Position numbers and translations under genes: made by a program
Shown here: positions 11,793 to 23,082 of the stretch, piece after piece
Position numbering within the stretch: the first letter of the stretch is position 1
How the letters are laid out: every line of letters starts with the position of its first letter
The notes under the pieces: generated by a model
Told to the model about the DNA's origin: nothing
The model's input: only the letters and a program-made list of their open reading frames with translations
Database searches by the model: none
Source: Charina bottae
Lineage: Eukaryota > Chordata > Lepidosauria > Squamata > Charinaidae
Direction of reading: 5' to 3'
NCBI GenBank assembly: GCA_023362775.1
Contig: JALMGJ010000018.1
Span: 2,357,001-2,421,000 of the forward strand
Length of the DNA: 64,000 nucleotides

Positions 11793-13473
11793 CTTTTAGG
11801 ATTTTAAATAGCTCAGCTGGGATACTGTCTTCTCCGCTAGCTTTGTTGTTAGCAATGCTTCCTAAGGCCCACTTGACTTCACTCTCTAGGATGTCCGGCT
11901 CAAGGTCAGTGACCACACCATCGTATTTATCAGGGATATTAAGATCTTTCTTGTATAGTTCTTCTGTGTATTCTTGCCACCTCTTCTTAATCTCTTCTGC
12001 TTCTGTTAGGTCCCTGCCTTTTTTGTCCTTTATCATGCCCATCTTTGCACAAAACGTTCCCTTGATATCTCCGATTTTCTTGAAGAGATCTCTAGTCTTC
12101 CCCATTCTATTGTTTTCCTCGATTTCTTTGCACTGTTCATTTAAGAAGGCTGCCTTATCTCTCCTTGCTGTTCTCTGGAAATCTGCATTCAGTTGGTTAT
12201 ATCTTTCCCTTTCTCCCTTGCCTTTTGCTTTCCTTCTTTCCTCAGCTATTTGTAAAGCCTCATCAGTCAGCCACTTTGCTTTCTTGCATTTCTTTTTCTT
12301 TGGGATGGTTTTAGTTGCTGCCTCCTGTACAATGTTACGAACCTCCATCCATAGTTCTTCAGGCACTCTGTCTACCAGATCTAATCCTTTAAATCTATTC
12401 CTCACCTCCACTGTATATTCATAAGGGATATGATTTAGGTCATACCTGAGTGGTCTAGTGGTTTTCCCTACGTTCTTCAATTTAAGCCTAAATTTTGCGA
12501 TAAGAAGCTCATGATCTGAGCCACAGTCAGCTCCAGGTCTTGTTTTTGCTGATTGTATAGAGCTTCTCCATCTTTGGCTGCAAAGTATATAATCAATCTG
12601 ATTTCGGTATTGACCATCTGGTGATGTCAATGTGTAGAGTTGTCTCTTGTGTTGTTGGAAAAGAGTGTTTGCTATGACCAGCCTGTTCTCTTGACAAAAC
12701 TCTATTAGCCTTTGCCCTGCTTCATTTTGTACTCCAAGGCCGAACTTGCCTGTTATTCCGGTTATTTTTTCACTTCCTACTTTAGCATGCCAGTCCCCTA
12801 TGATGAAAAGGACATCTTTTTTTGGTGTTAGTTCTAGAAGGTGTTGTAGGTCTTCATAGAACCGGTCAACTTCAGCTTCTTCGGCATCAGTGGTTGGGGC
12901 ATAGACTTGGATCACTGTGATGTTGAATGGTTTGCCTTGTATTCGAACTGAAAGCATTCTGTCGTTTTTGAGGTTGTACCCCAGTACTGCCTTTCCCACT
13001 CTTTTACTGACTATGAGAGCTACTCCATTTCTTCTAAGGGATTCATGCCCACAGTAGTATATATAATGGTCTCCTGAATTAAATTCACCCATTCCTGTCC
13101 ATTTTAGTTCACTGATTCCCAAGATGTCGATGTTTAATCTTGTCATCTCATGTTTGACCACATCCAGCTTACCTTGATTCATAGATCTTACATTCCAGGT
13201 TCCTATGCAATATTGTTCTTTACAGCTTCGGACTTCCCTTCCACTTCCAGACACATCCACAGCTGAGCGTCCTTTCGGCTTTGGCCCAGCCGCTTCACTC
13301 TTTCTGGAGCTACTCGGAATTGCCCTCTGCTCTTCCCCAGTAGCATTTTGGACACCTTCCGACCTGAGGAGCTCATCTTCCGGCGTCATATCTTTTAGCC
13401 TTTTGATACTGTCCATAGGTTTTCTTGGCAAGAATACTGGAGTGGTTTGCCATTCCCTCCTCCAGTGGACCAC
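11662..13473 (-). pseudogene. BovB ORF, endonuclease to RT N-terminus
   Basis: A 603-residue open frame. Residues about 89-325 form the apurinic-like endonuclease, seen as CIGTWNVRSMN (N94), SELKWTG (E122), YAPTTDAEEAE (Y191), GDWHAKVG (D227) and GSDHELL (D320, H321). The GDWN motif reads GDWH here, so a conserved Asn is His229; the neighbouring copy keeps Asn. The C-terminal part enters the RT domain (SIANNKASGEDSIPAELF, then QQIWKTQQWPQDWK) and then loses frame at about 11.72 kb. Alone it lacks a polymerase active site. Confidence 0.88.
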
Positions 13474-13919
13474 GTTTTGTCAGAATTCTCCGTCATGACC
13501 TGTCCGTCTTGACCTGACTTCATTGAGTTACGCAAGCCCCTTCACCACGACAAGGCAGTGATCCATGAAGGGGTAAAGAATATAGCTAATGTCAGAAATT
13601 AAAAGACTGCCTCGTCTTAAATATGGTGTAAGAAGGGTAGACATAATGGCATTCGTGTATTGTAACAAACTTGTGATAGGAATAGCAATAGAATAACAAT
13701 ACAGTAGTAGCAATTCCATCGGAAGATGGGACTCCCAGGTCAGAAGATGGTCAAAATGCTACTGGGGACGAACAGAGGATAAGTTCAACTAGCCCCAGAT
13801 GTGATGACGCAGCTAGCTCAAAGCCAGAAGGACGGCTAGCGGCCGACAGTGCTGGCGGTGAACGACGAATCTGATGTTCTAAAGATCAACACACCACAGG
13901 AACCTGGAATGTAAGATCT

Positions 13920-14840
13920 ATGAGCCAGGGCAAATTGGATGTGGTTATTGGTGAGATGGCAAGATTAAATATAGACATTTTGGGTGTCAGTGAACTGAAA
14001 TGGACTGGAATGGGCCACTTCACATCAGATGACCACCAGATCTACTACTGTGGACAAGAGGACCACAGAAGAAATGGAGAAGCCTTCATAAGTAATAATA
14101 AAGTGGCTAAAGCAGTGCTTGGATACAATCCAAAAATCGATAGAATGATCTCCATTCGAATTCAGGGTAAGCCATTTAACATCACAGTGATCCAAATATA
14201 CGCCCCAACCACAGATGCTGAAGAAGCAGATCAGTTGTATGAGGATTTGCAGCACCTGCTGGATAATACGCCAAAAAGAGATGTTATTTTCATTACAGGA
14301 GACTGGAATGCTAAGGTGGGTAGTCAAACGACACCTGGAATTACAGGCAAGCATGGTCTGGGAGAACAAAATGAAGCGGGACATAGGCTGATAGAATTTT
14401 GCCAGGACAGCTCACTGTGCATAACAAACACTCTCTTCCAACAACCTAAAAGACGACTTTATACATGGACTTCACCAGATGGTCGATACCGAAATCAGAT
14501 TGACTACATCCTTTGCAGCCAAAGGTGGTGGACATCTATACAGTTGGTAAAAACAAGACCTGGAGCTGACTGTAGTTCAGATCACGAACTTCTTATTGCA
14601 CAATTTAGAATCAGACTAAAGAGAATAGGGAAGACTCACAGATCAGTTAGATATGAGCTCACTAATATTCCTAAGGAATATGCAGTGGAGGTGAAGAATA
14701 GATTTAAGGGACTAGATTTAGTAGATAGGGTCCCGGAAGAACTATGGACAAAAGTTCGCAACATTGTTCAGGAGGCGGCAACAAAAAACGTCCGTCCCAA
14801 AGAAAAAGAAAACCAAGAAGGCAAGATGGCTGTCTGCTGA
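13920..14840 (+). pseudogene. RTE endonuclease ORF (second family)
   Basis: A 306-residue frame with endonuclease motifs: VSELKWTGMG, IYAPTTDAEEADQ, TGDWNAKVGSQ (Asn intact) and SSDHELLIAQF. The diagnostic GTWNVRSM start lies just upstream of the first ATG, so the true N-terminus is longer. The frame shifts near 14790, where the text after IVQEAATK moves into the next ORF. Confidence 0.85.
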
Positions 14841-16686
14841 GACACTGGAAGTAGCCCAAGAAAGAAGGAAAGCAAAAGGCAACAGTGATAGGGGGAGATA
14901 TGCCCAATTAAATGCAAAATTCCAGAGGTTAGCCAGAAGGGATAAGGAATTATTTTTAAACAAGCAATGCACGGAAGTGGAAGAAGACAATAGAATAGGA
15001 AGGACAAGAGACCTCTTCCAGAAAATTAGAAACATTGGAGGTAAATTCCAGTCAAAAATGGGTATGATCAAAAACAAAGATGGCAAGGACCTAACAGAAG
15101 CAGAAGAGATCAAGAAAAGGTGGCAAGAATATACGAAAGATCTGTATAGGAAGGATAATAATATCGGGGATAGCTTTGATGGTGTGGTCAGTGAGTTAGA
15201 GCCAGACATCCTGAAGAGTGAGGTTGAATGGGCCTTAAGAAGCATTGCTAATAACAAGGCAGCAGGAGACGATGGTATCCCAGCTGAACTGTTTAAAATC
15301 TTGCAAGATGATGCTGTCAAGGTGATGCATGCCATATGCCAGCAAATTTGGAAAACACAAGAATGGCCATCAGATTGGAAAAAGGGAAACACTAAAGAAT
15401 GTTCAAACTATCGAACGGTGGCACTTATTTCACATGCCAGTAAGGTAATGCTCAAGATCCTGCAAGGTAGACTCCAGCAATTAATGGAGCAAGAATTGCC
15501 AGATGTACAAGCTGGGTTTAGAAAAGGCAGAGGAACTAGAGACCAAATTGCCAATATCCGCTGGATAATGGAGAAAGCCAGGGAGTTTCAAAAATATATA
15601 TTTTTTTTTTTTATTGACTATTCTAAAGCCTTTGACTGTGTGGATCATAACAAATTGTGGCAAGTTCTTGGTGGTATGGGGATACCAAGGTATCTTGTCT
15701 GCCTCCTGAGGAATCTGTATAACGACCAAGTAGCAACAGTAAGAACAGAGCACGGAACAACGGACTGGTTTAAGATTGGGAAAGGAGTACGGCAGGGTTG
15801 TATACTCTCACCCTACCTATTCAACCTGTACGCAGAACACATCATGCAACATGCTGGGCTTGAGGAATCCAAGGCTGGAGTTAAAATCACTGGAAGAAAC
15901 ATTAACAATCTCAGATATGCAGATGATACCACTTTGATGGCTGAAAGCGAGGAGGAGTTGAGGAGCCTTATGACGAAGGTGAAAGAAGAAAGTGCAAAAG
16001 CTGGGCTGCAGTTAAACCTCAAAAAAACCAAGATTATGGCAACGAGCTTGATTGATGACTGGCAAATAGAGGGAGAAAAAGTGGAGGCAGTGACAGACTT
16101 TGTATTTCTAGGCGCAAAGATTACTGCAGACGCTGACTGCAGCCAGGAAATCAGAAGACGTCTACTTCTTGGGAGGAGAGCAATGGCAAATCTTGATAAA
16201 ATAGTTAAGAGCAGAGACATCACACTGACAACAAAGGTCCGCATAGTTAAAGCAGTGGTATTCCCTGTAGTAACCTATGGCTGCGAGAGCTGGACCATAA
16301 GGAAGGCTGAGCAAAGGAAGATAGATGCTTTTGAACTGTGGTGTTGGAGGAAAATTCTGAGAGTGCCTTGGACTGCAAGAAGATCAAACCAGTCCATACT
16401 CCAGGAAATAAAGCCAGACTGCTCACTTGAGGGAATGATATTAAAGGCAAAACTGAAGTACTTTGGCCACATAATGAGAAGACAGGATACCCTGGAGAAG
16501 AAGCTGATGCTAGGAAAAGTGGAAGGCAAAAGGAAGAGGGGCCGACCAAGGGCAAGATGGATGGATGGTATTCTGGAGGTGACGGACTCAACCATTGGGG
16601 AGCTGGGGATGGTGACGGCCGACAGAAAGCTCTGGCGTGGACTGGTCCATGAAGTCACGAAGAGTCGGAAACGACTGAACGAATAA
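14764..16686 (+). pseudogene. RTE reverse transcriptase ORF (second family)
   Basis: A 640-residue frame continuing from the endonuclease by a frameshift around 14790. It has SIANNKAAGDDGIPAELF, GFRKGRGTRDQIANIRWIME, FIDYSKAFDCVDH, GVRQGCILSPYLFN, LRYADDTTLMAE (active-site YADD) and the BovB-type C-terminus with WTARRSNQSILQEIKPD. RT motifs look intact. A run of 13 T at 15599-15611 keeps frame but adds phenylalanines. Only the one frameshift separates it from a complete LINE protein. Confidence 0.87.
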
Positions 16687-16699
16687 ACAACAAAAAAGC

Positions 16700-17650
16700 A
16701 ACGGTAAGAACAGAGCAGGGAACAACGGACTGGTTTAAGATTGGGAAAGGAGTACGGCAGGGTTGTATACTCTCACCCTACCTATTCAACTTGTATACAG
16801 AACAAATCATGCGATGTGGTGGGCTTGATGAATCCAAGGCTGGAGTTAAAATCACTGGAAGAAACATTAACAATCTCAGATACAGTATGCAGATGATGCC
16901 ACTTTAGTGGCTGAAAGCGAGGAGGAGCTGAGGAGCCTTATGACGAAGGTGAAAGAAGAAAGTGCAAAAGCTGGGTTGAAGTTAAACCTCAAAAAAGCCA
17001 ATATTATGGCAACCAGCTTGATTGATAACTGGCAAATAGAGGGAGAAAACGTGGAGGCAGTGACAGACTTTGTATTTCTAGGCACAAAGATTACTGCAGA
17101 TGCTGACTGCAGCCAGGAAGTCAGAAGATGTCTACTTCTTGGGAGAAGAGCAATGACAAATCTCGTTAAAATAGTTAAGAGCAGAGACATCACACTAACA
17201 ACAAAGGTCCGCATAGTTAAAGCAATAGTATTCCCCGTAGTAACCTATGGCTGCGAGAGCTGGACCATAAGGAAAGCTGAGCGAAGGAAGATAGATGCTT
17301 TTCAACTGTGGTGTTGGAGGAAAATTCTGAGAGTGCCTTGGAGTGCAAGATCAAACCAGTCCACACTCCAGGAAATAAAGCCAGACTGCTCACTTGAGGG
17401 AATGATATTAAAGGCAAAACTGAAGTACTTTGGCCACATAATGAGAAGACAGGATACCCTGGAGAAGATGCTGATGCTGGGGAAGGTGGAAAGCAAAGGA
17501 AGAGCCAAGGGCAAGATGGATGGATGATATTCTGGAGGTGACGGACTCGACCGTGGGGGAGCTGGGGATGGTGACGGCCGACAGGAAGCTCTGGCGTGGG
17601 CTGGTCCATGAAGACACGAAGAGTCGGAAGCGACTTAATGAATAAACAAC
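16700..17650 (+). mobile_element. 5'-truncated RTE copy, head-to-tail behind the previous one
   Basis: Starts within the RT domain (CAACGGTAAGAACAGAGCA, matching 15736 onward of the previous copy) and runs to GAATAAACAACAAAG. It therefore begins at the very 3' end of the neighbouring element. It differs at many bases, and the YADD region carries an extra few bases (CAGTATGCAGATGATGCC), so it is an independent decayed copy rather than a recent duplication. Confidence 0.82.
16907..17527 (+). pseudogene. RTE C-terminal fragment
   Basis: A 206-residue frame from MAESEEELRSL, just after the damaged YADD, through YGCESWTIRKAERRKID and LRVPWSARSNQSTL to a frame loss after LMLGKVESKG. It matches the C-terminal half of the preceding ORF with scattered substitutions and a lost Arg codon in the WSARSNQS motif. 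It has no complete catalytic domain. Confidence 0.8.
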
Positions 17651-17734
17651 AAAGTAGCAATTTGGCTACCACTCTGAATACTGTACTTCAAGAACCTGAT
17701 CAGCTAAGCAAAACTAAGTTTTCTCCTCATCAGA

Positions 17735-17812
17735 CCAGCCATAGGGATTTATTTATTTATTTATTTATCAAATTTCTCGGCCGGCCATCTTGTACACGAC
17801 AACTCTTTAATT
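17735..17812 (-). repeat. LINE 3' tail fragment
   Basis: TTTATTTATTTATTTATTTA then TCAAATTTCTCGGCCGGCCA resembles the reverse complement of CR1/L2-type 3' ends, which finish in GGGCGGTATAAAT and ATTA/AATA repeats (see 50.1-50.26 kb). Similar fragments are at 1900-1975, 7680-7730 and 29527-29552. Confidence 0.4.
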
Positions 17813-18378
17813 TAATGGTAAAGGTGATATTAAATCTGCATGTATGCCTATAGAAAAGGATATTATAGAAGGCTGTGAGCTTACAGCTCCATGTGTGCGA
17901 CTACAAGCCTAAAAACTAAAAACTGCGGGATGCTGGGACAATTCCCTGCCCTTGCAGGGGGAAAGCTACCTCAGGATAGGATCTTGAAAAAGATGCCCCT
18001 TGCAAAAAAAAAAACAAAAAAACCCCAAAACCTAGACAGCGATTAACAAAGCAAAAAGAGAAACAAAGTTTAGTATGCAAACAAAACAAAAATGTCTCCA
18101 GGGTGTAATCACTGTTACTTGCACACTGTTACTTGCTTCTGCCCTTCATTTGCCAAACACTGTCCCTATTCCTTCTGGCTCCATTGACAAATGCTGAACC
18201 GCCTTACAAATTAACCCAGAGGATTCAAGGGCAATTTGGGGAGGGTGTGTGTCACAAATGTTTAAATATCTGATCAGGTTTGCACAGGAAACATGAGATC
18301 ACCGTCAAAACTCACCCCAGTCTTTGCTCCTGAGCAAAACCCAGTACTGTAAAGTTTGAAAATCCAGTGAATGCAATG

Positions 18379-19535
18379 GAGCCAGTTTGGTCTAGTGGTT
18401 AAGGTGCTGGGCTAGAAACCAGGAGACTGAGAGTTCTAGTCCCGCCTTAGGCATGAAAGTCGGCAGGGTGACCTTGGGCCAGTTGCTCTCTCTCAGCCCT
18501 AGGAAGGAGCCAATGGCAAACCAGGAGGCTGAGAGTTCTAGTCCCGCATTAGGCATGAAAGCCGGCTGGGTGACCTTGGGCCAGTCCCCCTCTCTCAGCC
18601 CTAGGAAGGAGCCAATGGCAAACCAGGAGCCTGAGAGTTCTAGTCCCGCATTAGGCATGAAAGCCGGCTGGGTGACCTTGGGCCAGTCTCTCAGCCCTAG
18701 GAAGGAGCCAATGGCAAACCAGGAGGCTGAGAGTTCTAGTCCCGCATTAGGCATGAAAGCCGGCTGGGTGACCTTGGGCCAGTCTCTCAGCCCTAGGAAG
18801 GAGCCAATGGCAAACCAGGAGGCTGAGAGTTCTAGTCTCACCTTAGGCATGAAAGCCGGCTGGGTGACCTTGGGCCAGTCGCTCTCTCTCAGCCCTAGGA
18901 AGGAACCAATGGCAAACCAGGAGCCTGAGAGTTCTAGTCTCACCTTAGGCATGAAAGCCGGCTGGGTGACCTTGGGCCAGTCGCTCTCTCTCAGCCCTAG
19001 GAAGGAGCCAATGGCAAACCAAGAGACTGGGAGTTCTAGTCCCGCCTTAGGCATGAAAGCCGGCTAGGTGACCTTGGGCCAGTCCCTCTCTCTCAGCCCT
19101 AGGAAGGAGCCAATGGCAAACCAGGAGGCTGAGAATTCTAGTCCCGCCTCAGGCACGAAAGCCGGCTGGGTGACCTTGGGCCAGTCTCTCTCTCTCAGCC
19201 CTAGGAAGGAGCCAATGGCAAACCAGGAGACTGAGATTTCTAGTCCTGCCTCAGGCACGAAAGCCAGCTGGGTGACCTTGGGCCAGTCCCTGTCTCAGCC
19301 CTAAGAAGGAGCCAATGGCAAACCAGGAGACTGAGAGTTCTAGTCCTGCCTTAGGCATGAAAGCTGGCTGGGTGACCTTGGGCCAGTCACTCTCTCTCAG
19401 CCCAACTCACCTCACAGGGTTGTTGTTGTGGGGAAAAGAGGAGGAAGGAGTAATAGGTATGTTCCCCGCCTTGAGTTATTTGTAAAAATAATAAAGGCAG
19501 GATAGAAAATAAATAAAATAAATAAATAAATAAAT
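18379..19535 (+). mobile_element. tRNA-type SINE expanded by an internal tandem array
   Basis: The head GAGCCAGTTTGGTCTAGTGG (A box) and GAGTTCTAGTCCC (B box) lead into GTGACCTTGGGCCAGTC. The normal end is CAACTCACCTCACAGGGTTG, GGGAAAAGAGGAGGAAGG and CCTTGAGTTATTTGTAAA with an AAATAAAT tail. Between them the central segment is repeated ten times. A shorter copy of the same family lies at 28380-28578 (minus) and shows the unexpanded form. Confidence 0.78.
18433..19430 (+). repeat. Ten-unit, 96-102-bp minisatellite within a SINE
   Basis: GTTCTAGT (or a one-base variant) recurs at 18433, 18535, 18637, 18733, 18829, 18931, 19033, 19135, 19237 and 19337. Spacings are 102, 102, 96, 96, 102, 102, 102, 102 and 100. 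The 6-bp difference is CT copy number in the GCTCTCTCTCAGCCC stretch. Because most periods are multiples of three, both strands stay open (up to 220 codons) with repeats of LGMKAGWVTLGQS on one strand; this is an artefact of the period, not a gene. Confidence 0.92.
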
Positions 19536-19850
19536 TGTTACTTTTATTTATGGGGTCACATCAATTCATTTATTGTTTTAGGAAGTTACAAAGCTTCCAA
19601 ACCTCTAAAAGTAACAAGTCTGGAATTTTACACTCATTGAATTGTGAATTTACCAAATGGGCTACCTGCCAAAAAACTCCACAACCCATGAATCAAAGCT
19701 TAACATTTTAAGCTGCCAGATCTTTCATTGACCTGGTTTAACAAGTGTGTGACTACAGGCCCTGAGTCTCCAGGTCACAGCTTGGAAACCTGAGAATTTG
19801 GCTTGCATTTGTTAATTGACTATTTGATGAATCAATTAAAAAGATTTTTT

Positions 19851-19916
19851 TTTCAAAATTTTATTGGAGTTTTAAATATACATAGTTAAAAGGGTGAAAA
19901 TGAAAAAGAAATACAA
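19851..19916 (-). mobile_element. Very short L1 3' end insertion
   Basis: TTTTTTTCAAAATTTTATTG then TTTTAAATATACATAGTTAA is the reverse complement of the L1 3' end seen at 4.83-4.87 kb. AATTAAAAAGATTTTTTT is present on both sides (about 19834 and 19917), a likely TSD. Only about 65 bp of L1 were copied. Confidence 0.6.
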
Positions 19917-20452
19917 ATTAAAAAGATTTTTTTATTTGAGTACTTAAACAAGACCTCCAAAATAATCAATCAACATTTCTTTAAAATGGTGATTATTTTT
20001 AATATAGTAATTACAAAAACTGCAGATGGCAGGGCTTTTTTAAAAGAGGCATTCACTCTTCACTCTCACACAGGAAATTACGTTTGTGTGTGCATAATAA
20101 GATGCACTATCAAAACCCAAAATATGCTTCCCTCTCAAAATTGTTTTATTGATATGCAAATTGTAGGAATTCAACTTGATTTAGCTAATAAGTTATTATT
20201 TATTTCACTGAATGAGAGCCTTCCTGCACTCTGAACTAGGCACTTTGCCCATCTTTAGCTGTGAGATGAGAGTTTTTGTTTTGTTTCCTGATATAGGAAC
20301 CCAGGAAGGAAAATCACCCGTCATGGAAGACATACTCCCCAGTTTCCTAAATTTCCGGATCCCTAATTTCCTAAATTTTATCTAAATATCTCTCTTACAG
20401 ACCCCTGCTACGATAACACACTGTGGCCGAACAATCCTCTAGAGCAGTTTCT

Positions 20453-20579
20453 TTTTTCCCCCCAAATTTTATTAAAGTTTTGATATACATAGTTAAAAGG
20501 TAGAAATAAAAAAGAAATAGAAATACAAATCAAAGAAAGAAGAAAAAGTGTGTAGAAAAGAAAAGAAGAAAAAGATAAT
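20453..20579 (-). mobile_element. Short L1 3' end insertion with 15-bp TSD
   Basis: TCTAGAGCAGTTTCT occurs at 20438-20452 and 20580-20594. Between them lies 127 bp of L1 3' end in reverse, with ATATACATAGTTAAAAGG and an A/G-rich run. The target is the edge of an hAT MITE of the 7.8-kb family that continues at 20585-20645. Confidence 0.75.
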
Positions 20580-20649
20580 TCTAGAGCAGTTTCTCAACTT
20601 CGACAACTTTTAAGATTTGTGGACTTCAACTCCTATAATTCCCCAACCA

Positions 20650-21325
20650 CATACTGTATCATCCAGAGCTGCAGCCCAGTGGCACTCGGCATGGCACAAC
20701 GTCAGTGGTTTCATCTTCCACACGGGATGGTAGGTAGTAGTGGTAACATGCCATGCGCATCTTATCCCAGGCCTGGTATGATGCTGAGCTGTGGCAGCCC
20801 CATTCTCTCCTCACCCTCCTCGTCTTGGCAGAGCAGATATTGTTGTTGTTTTGGTCACATTTTCACATTTAGCCATTATTCCAACAGGCTGAGCAAGTTT
20901 TGAAGGGAGAAGCGAGTTCTGCTTCCTTGCAACAGGCTGAGAACGTGCAAGGTTAAAGGTAGAGGTTCCCTCAAATTAAATTCAGCTTCTGGCAACTTGA
21001 GGCGCACATCCAGGTATTTTTGTAACAACACGGAGGCATTGTGCTACTGCTTTCTTCTGGGATTTTTTTTAAAAAATTCCCAGTTGAGTCTATAGCCCGG
21101 GCATTTCTAGTGATCTCCCATTCAAGTACTGATCACACTGGATCTTGCGTCTCTTTATGAGATCAGCCAAGCATGGCTAGGTACCACCAGAGAAGAGCCA
21201 CTCCACTGGCTCAGTTGAGAAGCTAGACGTTTTTGGTCCCTCCTCTCTGAATTTGTTCCTTTTCCAGCTGACTGTGACCACCAGCTTCTGAATGAATTAT
21301 AGCCATAACAACTACATCCCCATTG
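20650..21325. other. Unassigned DNA, no gene seen
   Basis: Short open frames have no recognisable motif. CAGTGATCTCC-like text near 21100-21180 (ATTCAAGTACTGATCACACT then GAGATCAGCCAAGCATGGCT) may be part of an old repeat, but I cannot place it. Confidence 0.25.
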
Positions 21326-21450
21326 TAAAGGTAAGGTAAGGTTTCCCCTTCCGGTCGTATCCGGCTCTAGGGGGCGGCGCTCATCTCCGACTCTCGGCTG
21401 AGGGAGCCAGCGTTGTCCATAGACGCTTCCGTGGTCTGTGCCTGCCTGTT
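21326..21450 (-). mobile_element. Diverged Sauria-type SINE tail fragment
   Basis: GTAAGGTTTCCCCTTCCGGT then ATCCGGCTCTAGGGGGCGGC and GTCCATAGACGCTTCC match the 3' half of the SINE with many differences (TCCGACTCTCGGCTGAGG in place of TCCGTTTCTTAGCCGAAG). It appears to be an older or different subfamily, cut off before the octamer region. Confidence 0.6.
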
Positions 21451-22670
21451 ATAACCATGTAGCCCAGCAGTGGGGAAATTAGGTCAGGCTACATCCAGCC
21501 TCAAACTAGCTTGAGCAAACCAGGTGATACCACAAGGCAGGGATTAAGAGATGATAAATTTAATCTGGGCCACATTAGTTCACACTATAAATCACACAAC
21601 TGAAAGTTCAACTGGTAAGAACAACAAGCAGCACACAAAAAGCTAAAATACTAGGGCAACAGAAAAGATAAAAGGAGAGAGATGCACATTTCAAATTTAA
21701 AATGGCTCAACCATTGTGGAAGTTCGAAACCACCGTTTCACATTTGAATTAGATGTTTTAAACATCTTGGGCACTTCTAGATTAAACTCAGGTACAAAAC
21801 TTGTATTAAAAGATCCTCCCCTTTTCTGCTGATCTGGTCTGAAACTTGACAGTTTTTCCCCGTTAAAAAATAATTCCTGCCTATGGAATATCACAGAAAA
21901 ACCTTTCTTCTCGTGTCAATGGAGAGATTATTTCATTATTGCTCATGTGATTAGCATTACCAATATGCATCAATATGCACAACCAGTTTGTGTATCAAAT
22001 AGCAACATTTACAGTATATCAGGTTCTAATACATGATGTTAGTACAGTTGCCATAAACCTACTTCCTACTAGATCTGTGGCACCATAGTACAGCAAACAT
22101 GATCTCTTGCCAGCATTGTCATCTTTAGGGAACCTGAATGTCAGTAGTGAAATGAAAAGCTGGAGGTAAGATGGTGACAATTACTGACCAATTACAGCCA
22201 CTCATAAAAAAGGTGTGAGGCAGATTTTTCTTTTCTTTTTTGCACCAATGGACTGATTAAGCGATGTGTTTGTGTATGAATGATGCATAATTCTTTGAAA
22301 TTTTCAGGGATCCTTTTCCTTTTCATATATTTTTGGTAAATATTTGCCATTTTTCTGATTAAAAAATAAATAATCTGTCCTGTTGCCTGTGCCAGGACTT
22401 ATCTCTGTTCTTCCACATCCCTTAGCTTACCTGTCCTAAAGCCTGGAGATGGATGGTTATTTCTCTCTGTTCTTCTTTATACTTCCTACTTTTATGGGGT
22501 GGGGAAAACATGAGATAATAATTTCAAACTGAATTTGGGAGGAAGGAAAACTGAAACCCTTCCAGATGTCTAGCTCATGATTTTATCCCATACTGTCACA
22601 GTGTAACTTACATCTGAATTAGCATTCCCTTGCCCGAATCTTTTGTACCTATTCTGGCACTCACATCATT
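21451..22670. other. Unassigned A+T-rich DNA, no gene seen
   Basis: No protein motif, splice-supported exon or repeat body was recognised. Confidence 0.3.
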
Positions 22671-23004
22671 AAAGGTAAAGGTTCCCCCCCCCCCGCACAT
22701 TTGTGCAGTCGTGTCCGACTCTAGGGGCCGGTGCTCATCTCCGTTTGTTAGCCGAAGAGCCAGCATTGTCCAAAGACGCTTCCACAGTCATGTGGCCGGC
22801 ATGAATGCGGAACGCTGTTACCTACCCACCGAAGTGGTACCTATTAATCTACTTGCATTTGCATGCTTTTGAATTGCTAGGTTGGCAAGAGCTGGGGCTA
22901 GTGCGGGAGCTCACTCTGCACGCAGGGCTAGGGATTCGAACCTCTGAACTTGCGATCTTCCGATTGACAAGCCTGACGTCTTACCTGCTGAACCACCATG
23001 CCCC
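22671..23004 (-). mobile_element. Sauria-type SINE (minus), variant head
   Basis: The tail at the left is AAAGGTAAAGGTTCCCCCCC; the head at the right ends CTGAACCACCATGCCCC, a variant (the usual form is CTGAGCCACCACGCCCC) shared only with the copy at 52.7-53.03 kb. The next 50 bp on the right are also shared with that copy. Confidence 0.88.
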
Positions 23005-23054
23005 TTGATTAACCAATACAGGGAGATAAAATAATAAACCTTGGTCTCAGTTTA
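23005..23054 (-). repeat. 50-bp segment shared upstream of two SINE heads
   Basis: The segment TTGATTAACCAATACAGGGA...CTTGGTCTCAGTTTA follows the SINE head here and at 53032-53081, with one mismatch by eye. On the SINE strand it lies directly 5' of the tRNA head. Confidence 0.85.
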
Positions 23055-23082
23055 ATCCATGAGAAATGCATGGAGCTTCCTA

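Larger units (their letters stand above)
10402..13572 (-). mobile_element. Full-length RTE-BovB LINE with TSD
   Basis: A 3.17-kb element on the minus strand. Its 3' end is at the left, where the plus strand reads (TGT)n then CAGTCGTTTAGTCGTGTCCG; its 5' end is at about 13572. GTAAAAGAATAT before the left end and GTAAAGAATAT after the right end are a likely TSD of 11-12 bp with one indel. The length matches full-length BovB (about 3.2 kb). Order: 5' leader, endonuclease, RT and C-terminal region. It is nearly intact; the main lesion is a frameshift near 11.72 kb. Confidence 0.9.
13718..16700 (+). mobile_element. Second RTE LINE of a divergent BovB-type family, near full length
   Basis: A plus-strand LINE with the same architecture as the BovB at 10.4-13.6 kb but clearly a different subfamily in sequence (for example EVTDSTIGELGMVTADRKLW at the C-terminus). 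It ends GAAGTCACGAAGAGTCGGAA then ACGACTGAACGAATAAACAAC. The 5' boundary is approximate, in the CCCAGGTCAGAAGATGG region. The two BovB-type elements are tail-to-tail separated by host DNA only at 13573-13717, with their 5' ends facing each other. Confidence 0.82.

Noticed and set aside
10444..13498. Plus-strand open frames opposite the BovB ORFs
   Set aside because: They are antisense shadows of the LINE coding sequence.
18392..19067. Long overlapping open frames on both strands (220 and 204 codons) with repeating residues
   Set aside because: They are products of a 96/102-bp minisatellite whose period is divisible by three; both strands are open for the same reason and the sequence derives from a SINE.
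18433..19430. CRISPR-like array
   Set aside because: Units are contiguous repeats without distinct spacers, in a vertebrate genome.
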